Shown here piece after piece: positions 7,632-17,034 of a stretch of DNA of 39,255 bases. The first letter of the stretch is position 1; every line of letters begins with the position of its first letter. The DNA comes from Ignavibacteriota bacterium (GTDB taxonomy: Bacteria > Bacteroidota > Ignavibacteria > Ignavibacteriales > Melioribacteraceae), in contig PDPT01000020.1 of NCBI GenBank assembly GCA_002746605.1, positions 1-39,255 of the forward strand, in the 5' to 3' direction. The notes beneath the pieces are model-generated. The model did not search any database. It was not told the DNA's origin and was given only the letters and a program-made list of their open reading frames with translations. Position numbers and translations under genes: made by a program.

Positions 7632-8269
7632 AAAAGAAAACAGCCATAATACTCGGAGCGACAGGATTGACCGGTAGTTATTTATTGAAACTATTGCTCA
7701 ATAGCAATGACTATGAAAAAGTAAAAATTTTTACTCGCAATTCCACCGGAAAGCAACACTCGAAATTAGAAGAGATTGTTTGTGATGTATTACATTTGGA
7801 GCAATGCGCTAATGATTTTATTGCTGACGAGATATTTTGTTGCATAGGAACAACCAAAGCTAAAACACCTGATAAAAAATTATATAAAGCTATTGATTTC
7901 GGTATTCCCGTTACAGCGGCAAAATTATCCGAAAAAAATAAAATCAATACATTTAGTGTTATTTCAGCTATTGGTGCCAACGCCAAAAGCTCTGTTTTTT
8001 ATAGTCGTACCAAAGGCGAAATGGAACAAAGTGTTTTAGAATATAATATTCCTAATGTATTGATTTATAGACCGTCACTTATTTACGGAAAACGAAAAGA
8101 CCATCGTTTGGCTGAAAAGATAGGAACTTATATTGTTACAGCCTTACAAACTTTTATGGTCGGAAGATTCAAAAAATACCGTGCTATTAGCGGACAAGAA
8201 TTAGCTGAAGCCTTATTCTTGGGTGTAAAAAACACAGGTCATAGGATTATTCTTAGAGATACGTTTTGA
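7628..8269 (+). CDS. NAD(P)-binding atypical SDR oxidoreductase (TIP30/YbjT-like)
   Basis: A 213-residue Rossmann-fold protein. The dinucleotide-binding glycine motif is GATGLTGSYL at residues 10-19. Further family markers are DEIFCCIGTTKAKTPDKKLY, SVISAIGANAKS and FYSRTKGEMEQ, where Y-x-x-x-K provides the short-chain-dehydrogenase pair. This pattern matches atypical SDRs related to HTATIP2/TIP30, often annotated as NAD-dependent epimerase or NmrA-like. No substrate can be assigned. It follows the DUF2834 gene with a 4-nt overlap, suggesting co-expression. Confidence 0.8.
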   Translation: MKKKTAIILGATGLTGSYLLKLLLNSNDYEKVKIFTRNSTGKQHSKLEEIVCDVLHLEQCANDFIADEIFCCIGTTKAKTPDKKLYKAIDFGIPVTAAKLSEKNKINTFSVISAIGANAKSSVFYSRTKGEMEQSVLEYNIPNVLIYRPSLIYGKRKDHRLAEKIGTYIVTALQTFMVGRFKKYRAISGQELAEALFLGVKNTGHRIILRDTF

Positions 8270-8380
8270 TAAAACAAGTATAATTTATAAAAGAATTTAT
8301 ATTTGTGTAATTGATATAAATAAAGTTTGAGAAAAAAATAACTTCTGATAAAGTACTATTTAATCAAAACCTGAGAGGCT

Positions 8381-9682
8381 TTATTTTTTTCCACCAAAAC
8401 TTTCATAGGTTTTATCGGAAACAAGTTCACCGTTTTTATAAACAGCTTCTCGTTTTAGTAATCCATTTTCAAAATATTCGTAAAATTTACCGTCTAATTC
8501 TCCATTTGCATATTTGCAAAACTCGGAGGTTTCGCCGGAAGGAAAATATTTGGTTTTAATTCCATTCTTTGCATTCTTACTGTAATAAGTTTCTTGTTTG
8601 ATCTTTCCGTCTTGATAATAATGAATTTCTTTTCCTTCTTTTTTCCCATAAAGATATTTTGCAATACTTTCAACTTTTCCGTTAGGATAATAAGTTATTG
8701 CTTTACCGTTTAGTTGGTCTTGCAAGAAATTTTTCTTTGAGGCTAAATTCCCAAGTGAATCATACTCTAAATATTTACCGTATCTTTCTCCATTTATGTA
8801 TTCAATCTCTTTTTGCAGAATACCGTTTTCATAATAGTATGAACAAACGGAATCTAATTTTTCATTATTATAATTAAGAACAGCTTTTAAGAAGCCGCCC
8901 ATGTAATAATATTTATTTATTCCGTTAATCATTCCGTCTTTAAATTTTAACTCAGATTTTCTTGAACCGTCTTCGTAATAATCAATAAATTCTTCTTCCT
9001 TTTTTTCGAAGTTGCCTTCAACATCGTAACGGATTCTTTTTACAATTTGACCGTCTTTATATTCATCAATTACTTTTATTGATTTATCGGGATAATAAAA
9101 ATATGATTTACCATTTAATTTGTCGTTTTTGTAATTTGCTTCGAGTGCAATTCCGCCGTATTTGTTATAGACTTTACTTATTCCTTCTAACTTTCCGTTA
9201 ACATAATTGCGCTCTACTTCAGTATCACCGTTTTCAAAAAATATTTTTGATATTCCATTTAACTTATCGTCTTTATATAACCAAATTCCCTGAACTGCTC
9301 CGCTTCTGTAGTAAGTTGTTGTAAATCCTTGTTGAATATTATTTACATAATTTGGAGTTGACCAAAGTTCACCGCTTTCGTAATACCATTTTGCTTCGCC
9401 ATCTAAATTACCTTTGGCATAATTCCAAATCATACTGATTGTTCCATCATCAAAATACCAATAGGAAACACCTTCTTCGGTTCCTCCTACAAAGTTCCAT
9501 TCTTTCCAAAGACCGCCTTCGGGATAATACTCTTTATATTTACCGTCTTTTTTACCATTAACGTATTCGCCTTCAGATTGCAGTTTGCCGTTTGAATAAT
9601 AGGTCTTCTTAATTTCTTTACTCTGAGCAAAAAGAGTAAGAGTACTAAAAAGTAAGTTTATTAAAATAATTTTTTTTATCAT
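8381..9682 (-). CDS. Exported MORN-variant repeat protein
   Basis: A 433-residue protein with an N-terminal signal peptide (MIKKIILINLLFSTLTLFAQ) and then end-to-end repeats of about 22-24 residues: YYSNGKLQSEGEYVNGKKDG, YYPEGGLWKEWNFV, YYESGELWSTPNYV, YYPNGKVESIAKYLYGKKEG and so on, roughly 15 or more copies. This is the MORN_2 (PF07661) repeat seen in YwqK-type proteins common in Bacteroidota. It likely forms an elongated beta-sheet surface for binding in the periplasm or on the cell surface. No sorting domain or lipobox is visible. It is a lone gene divergent from the thioesterase. Confidence 0.85.
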   Translation of the reverse strand: MIKKIILINLLFSTLTLFAQSKEIKKTYYSNGKLQSEGEYVNGKKDGKYKEYYPEGGLWKEWNFVGGTEEGVSYWYFDDGTISMIWNYAKGNLDGEAKWYYESGELWSTPNYVNNIQQGFTTTYYRSGAVQGIWLYKDDKLNGISKIFFENGDTEVERNYVNGKLEGISKVYNKYGGIALEANYKNDKLNGKSYFYYPDKSIKVIDEYKDGQIVKRIRYDVEGNFEKKEEEFIDYYEDGSRKSELKFKDGMINGINKYYYMGGFLKAVLNYNNEKLDSVCSYYYENGILQKEIEYINGERYGKYLEYDSLGNLASKKNFLQDQLNGKAITYYPNGKVESIAKYLYGKKEGKEIHYYQDGKIKQETYYSKNAKNGIKTKYFPSGETSEFCKYANGELDGKFYEYFENGLLKREAVYKNGELVSDKTYESFGGKK

Positions 9683-9896
9683 GAAATTGACTGTTTATTT
9701 TTTCTTGTTCTTAATAATTTTTTTCGTTGAATTATTACAAATTATTCTTCTATTTTGTTTCCATTACTTTAAATTGAAATAATCTATTATCATCGAAAAA
9801 TAATTTTTATAATTCAACAAATATTTTTTTAGATGTTAAAAATATTTATGCTAATTTGGGATTGAAATATAATTAAATAATTTTAGTGAGAAAATC

Positions 9897-10295
9897 TTGT
9901 TTAGTACAAATTATCAAGTTACATTTTCCGAAACCGACCCGGGCGGAATTTTATTTTTTGCAGAGTTCTTTAAAATTGCTCATATTTCTTACGAGAGATT
10001 TTTGCAGAGTATGAATTTAAAACAAAATTATTTCCAAGATAATGAAATTGCTTTGCCAATTGTTCATTCAAGTGCTGATTTCAAAAGTCCGGTTGAATTT
10101 TTAGATACCCTTTCGTGCGAAATTACAGTCGGAAAAATTTCAGAATCAACTTTTGAACTTCTTCATACTTTTAGAAAAAGTAATGAGATAGCTGCAAACA
10201 TTAAAACGGTTCATACGGTCATATCAAAAAAAAATTTTAAGAAAACAAAAATCCCCAATGAGTTATTGTTAAAGCTTAAAGAAAATCAACATTGA
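9897..10295 (+). CDS. menI: Hotdog acyl-CoA thioesterase, candidate 1,4-dihydroxy-2-naphthoyl-CoA hydrolase
   Basis: A 132-residue 4HBT-type hotdog thioesterase. The active-site segment FSETDPGGILFFAEFFKIAH (residues 9-28) carries the conserved acidic residue and GG turn; the rest follows the YbgC/DHNA-CoA thioesterase pattern. Its 3' end overlaps menE by 20 bp on the opposite strand. The menaquinone operon beside it encodes every step to DHNA-CoA and the prenyltransferase but not the CoA-removing step, so MenI activity is the best inference. The start is a TTG; an in-frame TAA at 9870 excludes a longer form with ATG. Confidence 0.75.
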   Translation: MFSTNYQVTFSETDPGGILFFAEFFKIAHISYERFLQSMNLKQNYFQDNEIALPIVHSSADFKSPVEFLDTLSCEITVGKISESTFELLHTFRKSNEIAANIKTVHTVISKKNFKKTKIPNELLLKLKENQH

Positions 10296-11703
10296 TGATT
10301 TCTTTTAAAAGTTCTTTATTTAGTTTTCCCATTTCATTATATGGAATTTTATCAACTATGAAAATATTTTGTGGTTGTTTGTAGCCTGAAAAATTTTTTC
10401 GTATAAAATAGTTTAGCTCTTCTTTAATTTTTTCCTCTTTCAAATCTGTAACTATTATGTAGCTTTGTTCCCACTTTAAATCTTTTACACCAATAAGCTT
10501 TATTCTTTTGAATTTTTTTAACAGTTTCTCTTCGATTTCTTTTAGAGAAATATTTCTTCCTCCGGAAATAATAATGTCGTCATTTCTGCCAAGTATGTGC
10601 AGATTATTGTTTTGGTCAATCTTGCCTAAATCATTGGAGTTAAAAGTTGAGGCTAATGATTTTCTTTTTCCGTTACTCAAGATGTAAGCATTTGCAACTG
10701 AATTTGAAGTTATAGTAACCAAACCGTTTTTGTCGTTAATTGTAACTTCAACTCCTTCAAAAGGTCTGCCGGCAGAAAGACCGTTTTTAATTATATTTTC
10801 GGGAGAACACATTGTTATCATTGAAGCGGTTTCCGTTGAGCCGTAAACAACATAAATAGGCCAATAGTTTTTAAGTGCTTTATGAATTAATCTTTTTTGT
10901 ATAGGTGCACCGCCGACAAAAACAACTCGCAATTTCTTCCAAGGTTTTTCAATATTGTTTAATATCTTTTTAAATAAAATAGGAACAACCGATATTAACG
11001 AAGGATGATTTAATCGTACTTCCGTAATTATGTCTTCAATTTTTGAAGTTTTGGGAATTATAATTTTTGTTCCAGTAATTAGAGAACGGATAATAATTGA
11101 AAATCCTCCGATGTGATAAAACGGTAAAAGTGCAAGCCATGTGTCATAGATTGTTTGATTAACAACTTTATCCATTTGTCGAACGCTTTCAAATAAATTT
11201 TTAAAGGTGAACTCAACACATTTAGGTTTATTTGTAGAACCTGAAGTGTACATTATTGCAGCTTTATTTCTTAACAAGAATGGCAACGGTACAAATTGAT
11301 TGGTATATTTAGCTAAAGTTATTAATGTGAAATTTATTTTTTTTATATTGGCAATTTCAATATTGTTAGTGCTATTGAATGAAATTAAATATTTAATATT
11401 TAAATAATCTGTTTGTTCTGAAATTTCACTCTCGGTAGCTTTATAATTTATTAGAACCGGAATTGCTCCGATAAACCATAAAGCGTTTATTGTAACTATA
11501 AATTCGATGCTATTATTTGTAAGTATTGCAACTTTATTGTTCTTTTTAATTTTATTCTCTTTTAAGAAGTTCGAAGCTCTAAGTGAAAAGTCTATAAGTT
11601 TACTGAAAGAAAATTCTCCTGCAGAAGTTTTTACTGCAGTTCTGCTTTTTTGGAATGCAGCTTGTTCAATCAACCAATGTTTTGTGTTTGTAGATAAAAT
11701 CAT
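10276..11703 (-). CDS. menE: o-Succinylbenzoate-CoA ligase
   Basis: A 475-residue acyl-adenylate-forming enzyme that activates o-succinylbenzoate with ATP and CoA. The ATP-binding P-loop is IMYTSGSTNKPKCVEF; VVYGSTETASMI is the second core motif; HILGRNDDIIISGGRNISL is the hinge and DNA-ligase-like adenylation motif; the C-terminal lysine lies in NEMGKLNKELL. It is the last gene of the men operon, its ATG overlapping the menC stop by 1 nt (TAATG). Length fits MenE. The opposite-strand thioesterase gene overlaps its last 20 bp. Confidence 0.93.
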   Translation of the reverse strand: MILSTNTKHWLIEQAAFQKSRTAVKTSAGEFSFSKLIDFSLRASNFLKENKIKKNNKVAILTNNSIEFIVTINALWFIGAIPVLINYKATESEISEQTDYLNIKYLISFNSTNNIEIANIKKINFTLITLAKYTNQFVPLPFLLRNKAAIMYTSGSTNKPKCVEFTFKNLFESVRQMDKVVNQTIYDTWLALLPFYHIGGFSIIIRSLITGTKIIIPKTSKIEDIITEVRLNHPSLISVVPILFKKILNNIEKPWKKLRVVFVGGAPIQKRLIHKALKNYWPIYVVYGSTETASMITMCSPENIIKNGLSAGRPFEGVEVTINDKNGLVTITSNSVANAYILSNGKRKSLASTFNSNDLGKIDQNNNLHILGRNDDIIISGGRNISLKEIEEKLLKKFKRIKLIGVKDLKWEQSYIIVTDLKEEKIKEELNYFIRKNFSGYKQPQNIFIVDKIPYNEMGKLNKELLKEIINVDFL

Positions 11704-12740
11704 TAAAAGTATGGAGTAAGATTATGATTAAAATTTAAATTATCTGTTTCAAAAAAATAATTACTAAAGCTATTTGACTTCTTAAAAAAATTATTTCCAA
11801 GCACTTCCGTATTTAAGCCGTGTCCAAAATTATGTTTACATAACGAAGCTAAATAAAAAAGTGTTGCTTTCCCAATTATTGTTTCGTAAGCAGAAGATAT
11901 AATAATATTTTTGTTAAGTTTATTAGCCTCATCAATTAATTTCATTGTATCAAAAAGCCCGATACGAATACTTGGTTTTACTATAAAATAATTGATATAA
12001 TTTTCCTTTAAAAGTTTTTTAGTTTTTTTATAATTGTTTAAGGATTCATCAACTGCTATATTAATTTTACTCTTTCCAGCAAGTTCAATAATTTCATCCT
12101 CAGACTTTACCGGTTGTTCTATAAACTCAATATTAAAATTATTTAACTCTTTTATATTTCGTTTAGCTTCTTCATAACTCCATGAGGCATTATTATCTAA
12201 ACGGAGTTTAATTAATTGACCGTATTTTTTATGAATTGAATTTAAAATAGATAAATCATTACAAAAATTTTTTCTGCCTATTTTTATTTTGAAAGTTCTA
12301 AACCCTAAGTTAAATAGATTATCTAGTTCTTTAATAACACTATCTTTTTCTCTTAAGCCTATAATCGCATTAATATTAACTACTTTATTTTGCTTCGAAT
12401 AATTATTTTGTTCCGTAAATTCTCTACTAAAAATCAATTGTTCAATTCCAAAAAGTAAAGAAGGAAGAGAAACTAATTTTTGCAAGTTCTGTTTTAATTC
12501 AGATAAATCACAAAAGAGTAATTTATTTTGAATTAAATAATTTAGCTCATTAACACAATCGTTTATTTTTTCTTTGCTGAAGCCGGATAGCGGAGAAACT
12601 TCTCCAAAATGAATGTTGTTATTCTCATCTTTCGCTTTAAGAAGCAAAACATTTTTCGAATCAATTAAACCTTGAGAATTGTAAAAGGGAAAAGTAAGTT
12701 TAAAGTTAAATAATTTATATTCAATACTTTTAAATCTCAT
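11703..12740 (-). CDS. menC: o-Succinylbenzoate synthase
   Basis: A 345-residue enolase-superfamily enzyme that dehydrates SHCHC to o-succinylbenzoate. The catalytic lysine motif is FKIKIGR, the metal ligands are in RLDNNASW, EFIEQP and AVDESLN, and the second lysine is in YFIVKPS, in the usual barrel order. It overlaps menA by 4 nt at its start and menE by 1 nt at its end. Sequence-divergent MenC proteins are common; the operon position settles the assignment. Confidence 0.93.
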   Translation of the reverse strand: MRFKSIEYKLFNFKLTFPFYNSQGLIDSKNVLLLKAKDENNNIHFGEVSPLSGFSKEKINDCVNELNYLIQNKLLFCDLSELKQNLQKLVSLPSLLFGIEQLIFSREFTEQNNYSKQNKVVNINAIIGLREKDSVIKELDNLFNLGFRTFKIKIGRKNFCNDLSILNSIHKKYGQLIKLRLDNNASWSYEEAKRNIKELNNFNIEFIEQPVKSEDEIIELAGKSKINIAVDESLNNYKKTKKLLKENYINYFIVKPSIRIGLFDTMKLIDEANKLNKNIIISSAYETIIGKATLFYLASLCKHNFGHGLNTEVLGNNFFKKSNSFSNYFFETDNLNFNHNLTPYF

Positions 12741-13633
12741 ACTAATAACCCAACTGCAAACAGAATCCCGTAAAGAGCAGATAATTTGGCAGTCAGTTCA
12801 AGAGTTTTATTTAGTTTTTCGCCATCGTATTTAAAAATCATTCTTATCAATTTTATTGCAAGCGGCAATGAAAAAAGCGGGAGAAAAACAAACAAACTGT
12901 CATGATATGTAACGTAAACCACAAATAGAATCAAGTAAGAAATTATCATAAAGGTTAAGTATTGATATCTTGTGAACTTTCTTCCCATTTTTACAGCGAG
13001 TGTGTTTTTGCCTGCTTCTCTATCTTCCTCGATATCTCGATAATTATTAACTACAAGAATATTTGTGATAAGTGCTCCAACCGGAATAGATGCCCAAAAT
13101 GCCAACATAGAAAATTCAACAACTTGAACATAATAAGTTCCAACTGTTCCTACAATACCGAAAAATAAAAAAACAAATACATCACCAAGTCCGTTATAAG
13201 CTAAAGGATATGGACCTGCCGTATAGGCAATACCTGCAAAAATTGATAGCAGTCCGATTAATAAAGTAATCCAACTTGAAATATAAACAAGATACAAACC
13301 GAGAAAAAATGTAACCGAAAAAACAAGAACAATAGCGGTTTTCATTTCGTTAACTGTTATTAAGCCCGAAACAAGAACTCTTAAAGGTCCTTTACGTTTT
13401 TTAGTATCGGCTCCGGAAAGATAATCGTATAAATCATTTACAAAATTGGTTCCTATTTGAATTAAGAGGGCACAAATTAACGCAACCATTGCCGCAGGAA
13501 TGTTTACCTTAGTTTCGAATGATACAATGGAAGTGCCCACAAAAACGGGTACAAAAGCAGCAGGTAAAGTTTTAGGTCTGCTTGCTAAAATCCAAGTATC
13601 AAATTTGCTTAATGCTTTAACTGAATCTGTCAT
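12737..13633 (-). CDS. menA: 1,4-Dihydroxy-2-naphthoate polyprenyltransferase
   Basis: A 298-residue UbiA-family integral membrane prenyltransferase that attaches the isoprenoid tail to DHNA, giving demethylmenaquinone. The first aspartate-rich motif is NFVNDLYDYLSGADT (about residues 63-77) and the second is NNYRDIEEDREAGKNTLAV. The start WILASRPKTLPAAFVPV is typical of MenA. About eight to nine membrane helices are apparent. It lies between menB (9-nt gap) and menC (4-nt overlap). The final C-methylation enzyme (MenG/UbiE) is not in this window. Confidence 0.95.
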   Translation of the reverse strand: MTDSVKALSKFDTWILASRPKTLPAAFVPVFVGTSIVSFETKVNIPAAMVALICALLIQIGTNFVNDLYDYLSGADTKKRKGPLRVLVSGLITVNEMKTAIVLVFSVTFFLGLYLVYISSWITLLIGLLSIFAGIAYTAGPYPLAYNGLGDVFVFLFFGIVGTVGTYYVQVVEFSMLAFWASIPVGALITNILVVNNYRDIEEDREAGKNTLAVKMGRKFTRYQYLTFMIISYLILFVVYVTYHDSLFVFLPLFSLPLAIKLIRMIFKYDGEKLNKTLELTAKLSALYGILFAVGLLV

Positions 13634-13642
13634 AATTAAATT

Positions 13643-14476
13643 TTAAGGAACCCTCGGAAATTTTGAAAAGTCCGGTTTACGTTTTTCGTTGTAAGCTTTC
13701 TTTCCTTCTTGTGCTTCTTCGCTCATGTAGTAGAGAAGTGTTGCATTGCCGGCTAATTCTTGAATTCCGGTTTGTCCGTCCAGCTCGGCATTAAATGCAG
13801 ATTTTAGCAAACGTATTGCAAGCGGACTATGATTTAAAATATCCTTAGCCCAATTTATTCCTTCCTCTTCTAACTTATCTACGGGAACAACTTTATTTAC
13901 GAGTCCCATTTTTTCCGCTTCTTCAGCATTGTATTGGCGACACAAATACCAGATTTCTCTGGCTTTCTTTTGCCCTACCATTCTTGCCAAATAACTTGAG
14001 CCGAAACCTCCGTCAAAACTTCCAACCTTTGGTCCTGTTTGTCCGAAGATTGCATTATCAGCTGCAATTGTTAAATCGCAAACTACGTGTAAAACATGTC
14101 CACCGCCGATTGCATAACCTGCAACCAATGCAATAACCGGTTTAGGAATTGTTCTGATAAGTTTTTGCAAATCTAAAACATTAAGTCTTGGCACGCCGTC
14201 CTTCCCAACGTAACCTTTATCTCCTCTAATTTTTTGATCACCGCCGGAGCAGAAAGCATATTTCCCGTCTTTTGCGGGTCCATAACCGGTAAGTAAAATT
14301 ACGCCAATTTCAGAATCTTCTCTTGCATCTATAAAAGCATCATACATTTCGAGAACGGTTTCAGGACGAAAGGCGTTTCTTTTTTCAGGACGATTGATTG
14401 TAATTTTAGCTATGCCTTCATTTTTTTCATAAATGATATCTTGATAGCTTTTCTGTTTTTTCCAGTTAAAGTTCAT
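13643..14476 (-). CDS. menB: 1,4-Dihydroxy-2-naphthoyl-CoA synthase
   Basis: A 277-residue crotonase-fold enzyme that cyclises o-succinylbenzoyl-CoA. The MenB-specific segments are present: [17 protein letters not shown] (oxyanion hole and flexible loop), [16 protein letters not shown], and [20 protein letters not shown] with the catalytic aspartate. The end [13 protein letters not shown] is the typical MenB C-terminus. Length is normal. It follows menH after 7 nt. Confidence 0.96.
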   Translation of the reverse strand: MNFNWKKQKSYQDIIYEKNEGIAKITINRPEKRNAFRPETVLEMYDAFIDAREDSEIGVILLTGYGPAKDGKYAFCSGGDQKIRGDKGYVGKDGVPRLNVLDLQKLIRTIPKPVIALVAGYAIGGGHVLHVVCDLTIAADNAIFGQTGPKVGSFDGGFGSSYLARMVGQKKAREIWYLCRQYNAEEAEKMGLVNKVVPVDKLEEEGINWAKDILNHSPLAIRLLKSAFNAELDGQTGIQELAGNATLLYYMSEEAQEGKKAYNEKRKPDFSKFPRVP

Positions 14477-14483
14477 AATAATT

Positions 14484-15308
14484 CTAAATATTTTTTAAAA
14501 ACAATTTTAACAATTTAAGAAAATCTTTTGGTTTTTCGAAAAAAAGATTGTGTCCGGCAGCTTTTATTATTTCTAATTTGGCATTTGGTAATTTTTTCAC
14601 AGCTTTTTGATTTAATGTTATGAATTTTTTATCAAATTCTCCGCATAAAAGTAACGTTTTAATTTTTAGTCCTTCAAGTCTTGGATAGTAGTTTTGCATT
14701 AAGCCTGTACTAAAACCAAGAAGGCTATTTTGTAATCCGGTTTTTGTGTTGTTTTTTATTTTTTCTTGAAAAAGTTTTTTAATCTTCTTTTCTTCTAGAT
14801 TATTGTAAGTTTGGAATAGAGGAATGTTAATCCAATATTCAATAAATTCTTCTATTTTAGAATTTTTAATCATGTCGCTCAATTTTTTATCATTTTTAAC
14901 TCGCTCTTCTCTATCAGATTTTTTTTCGATACCAAAAGCTGTGCTGATTAGAACAAGAGCCTCAACATGATTGGGATATTTTTCTGCAAATGATAAAGCT
15001 AATCTTCCGCCCATTGAATAACCAACAAGTATAATTTTATTTAAATTTAATGTATTTAATAATTCCCTAATAAGTTTAACCTGGTTTTCAAAAGTATATT
15101 TCTCAATATTTTTAGGTGATGAAGATTTTCCGTGACCGATTAAATCAATTAAAATGGGGGTAAAATTTTCCGGCAGATTTTTTTTTATAAATAACCAATC
15201 ATTTAAACTGCCTGTAAATCCGTGTAAAAAAAGAATAGGGGTTTTATTTTTTAATTTATTTTTGTTAAAAGAAACATTAAGCGAAATATCATTAATTTTT
15301 ATTTTCAT
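14484..15308 (-). CDS. menH: SHCHC synthase (MenH), alpha/beta hydrolase
   Basis: A 274-residue alpha/beta hydrolase. The oxyanion loop is [12 protein letters not shown], the nucleophile S98 lies in [11 protein letters not shown], and the other triad members are D226 (LLCGEFDKK) and H253 ([11 protein letters not shown]). Alone it could be any hydrolase, but it sits between menD and menB, one nucleotide after the menD stop, so pyruvate elimination from SEPHCHC to give SHCHC is the expected role. It is highly AT-rich and lysine-rich. Confidence 0.9.
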   Translation of the reverse strand: MKIKINDISLNVSFNKNKLKNKTPILFLHGFTGSLNDWLFIKKNLPENFTPILIDLIGHGKSSSPKNIEKYTFENQVKLIRELLNTLNLNKIILVGYSMGGRLALSFAEKYPNHVEALVLISTAFGIEKKSDREERVKNDKKLSDMIKNSKIEEFIEYWINIPLFQTYNNLEEKKIKKLFQEKIKNNTKTGLQNSLLGFSTGLMQNYYPRLEGLKIKTLLLCGEFDKKFITLNQKAVKKLPNAKLEIIKAAGHNLFFEKPKDFLKLLKLFLKNI

Positions 15309-15309
15309 T

Positions 15310-17034
15310 TTAATTGTTTAGATATATTTTATATAATTCTTTTCTCTGCTCAATAGAAATTTTGGGCTTGGTTTTAATTTCAATTACAGCCGACTTATTG
15401 TTTGAACTTATTCCTTCAAAAGTCTTCTTAAAACTTTTCCACGATTTTGGAGAGGCATAATCAATTTCGAATGCTTTGGTAATTTTCTTAAAATTTAAAT
15501 TATGCGAAGTTATAAAATATTTTTTAAATATCTCGCTTTCTTCTGCCACGGGAAGCATATTAAAAATTGAGCCGCCATTATTATTTATCAAAATGATAGT
15601 TAATGGAATCTGTTTGTTTCTCAGATCAGCAAGAGCATTTATATTATGATAAAAAGCGAGGTCGCCAACTATTAGAAAAGTTTTTCGCTTAGACTTTTGT
15701 GCAATTCCTCCCGCTGTTGAAATTATTCCATCAATTCCACTGCTTCCTCTGTTTGTGAAAATATTTAAGTCCAGATTATTTTTGAAAGCGTAATTATCAA
15801 AATCTCTAATGGGCAGACTGTTAGAGATAAAAAGATTACTGTTAGTTCCAATTACTTTTAATAGTTCGGTAATAATTCTAATTTCACTGCCAAAGGGTAA
15901 ATGAGCAATGAATTTTTCTTTTATTGCTTGTGATTTTTTTTCTGCTTGAATTATTTCATTAGAAAATTGTTTGCAATTATTCAATTGAATTTTTTCGCTC
16001 AATAAGCTTTCGAGAAAAATTGTAGGATTTATTTTTATAACATTTCGTTTTGTAGAAGATGGTTCGGTAATATCACCAAATTCATTAACAATAATTTTTT
16101 GTGCACTTACGTTCTTAAAAAATTCTAACATATTATTTGATGTAGGTGCATTACCAAAATGGACTATTATATCAGGCAAAAGAGATAATTTCTTAACAAA
16201 AAAATTATGATTGGTTATCAAGTTTTTAGAATTACTTTTTGTAAATCTCAGTTTGTTTGTTCCATCAATAAAAATTGGGATGCTGTATTTGTTTGATACC
16301 TTAATAATTAACTTATAAAATCTATCATCAAAATTATCCCAACCGAGATGAAATAAAACTCTATTTTTCTTTTGAAGCACCGCCTTTACTTTGTTAAAAT
16401 CTTTTTTATTAAAACTTGAAGAATTTTTAGTTTTGTTTTCATGAATAAGAAATTTTTTGAAAGGCTCGTTGTAATTTTCTGAGAATGTTTTTGGTTCCAA
16501 TGGTTTTTCGAATGGGAAATTTAAATGTACGGGACCCGGATTTGTTTGCGTGGCAATCTTTACGGCTGCTAAAGTTTTATGGCACAATTCCTTTAAATTT
16601 TTACTACTTAATATTGGCAAACCAAGATCAGAAAAAAATCTTATGTGATTCGAAAAAATATTATGTTGATTTATAGTTTGATTTGCTCCTCTATTTTGTA
16701 AATATTTTGGTCTATCTGCTGTACAGATTATTAAGGGAACTCTTTGCTTATATGCTTCAATTATAGCGGGATAAAGTTCTGCAACAGCAGTTCCCGATGT
16801 TGTAACAACCACAGTTGGTATTTTGCTTTGTTTCGTTAATCCGAGTGAAAAAAAAGCTGCCGATCTTTCGTCAATTATAACATGCTGTTCAAATTTTTTA
16901 CTCTCTGCAAAAGCAAGTGTAAGCGGAGTATTTCTTGAACCTGGAGAAATAACAACATCTTTAATTCCAAGTTTAAATAACTGCTCCACAAATAATGAGG
17001 CCCAATAAAAATTACGATTTATAATTTTTTTCAT
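15310..17034 (-). CDS. menD: SEPHCHC synthase (MenD), ThDP-dependent
   Basis: A 574-residue thiamine diphosphate enzyme that joins 2-oxoglutarate-derived succinic semialdehyde to isochorismate. Signatures: VISPGSRNTPLTLAF near the N-terminus (substrate and ThDP region), VTTSGTAVAELYPAI and PLIICTADRP in the first domain, and the C-terminal ThDP/metal motif from GDLAFYHNINAL to LINNNGGSIFNMLP. Length is usual for MenD. The start overlaps the menF stop by 4 nt, and menH begins one base after the stop, implying translational coupling. Confidence 0.95.
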   Translation of the reverse strand: MKKIINRNFYWASLFVEQLFKLGIKDVVISPGSRNTPLTLAFAESKKFEQHVIIDERSAAFFSLGLTKQSKIPTVVVTTSGTAVAELYPAIIEAYKQRVPLIICTADRPKYLQNRGANQTINQHNIFSNHIRFFSDLGLPILSSKNLKELCHKTLAAVKIATQTNPGPVHLNFPFEKPLEPKTFSENYNEPFKKFLIHENKTKNSSSFNKKDFNKVKAVLQKKNRVLFHLGWDNFDDRFYKLIIKVSNKYSIPIFIDGTNKLRFTKSNSKNLITNHNFFVKKLSLLPDIIVHFGNAPTSNNMLEFFKNVSAQKIIVNEFGDITEPSSTKRNVIKINPTIFLESLLSEKIQLNNCKQFSNEIIQAEKKSQAIKEKFIAHLPFGSEIRIITELLKVIGTNSNLFISNSLPIRDFDNYAFKNNLDLNIFTNRGSSGIDGIISTAGGIAQKSKRKTFLIVGDLAFYHNINALADLRNKQIPLTIILINNNGGSIFNMLPVAEESEIFKKYFITSHNLNFKKITKAFEIDYASPKSWKSFKKTFEGISSNNKSAVIEIKTKPKISIEQRKELYKIYLNN

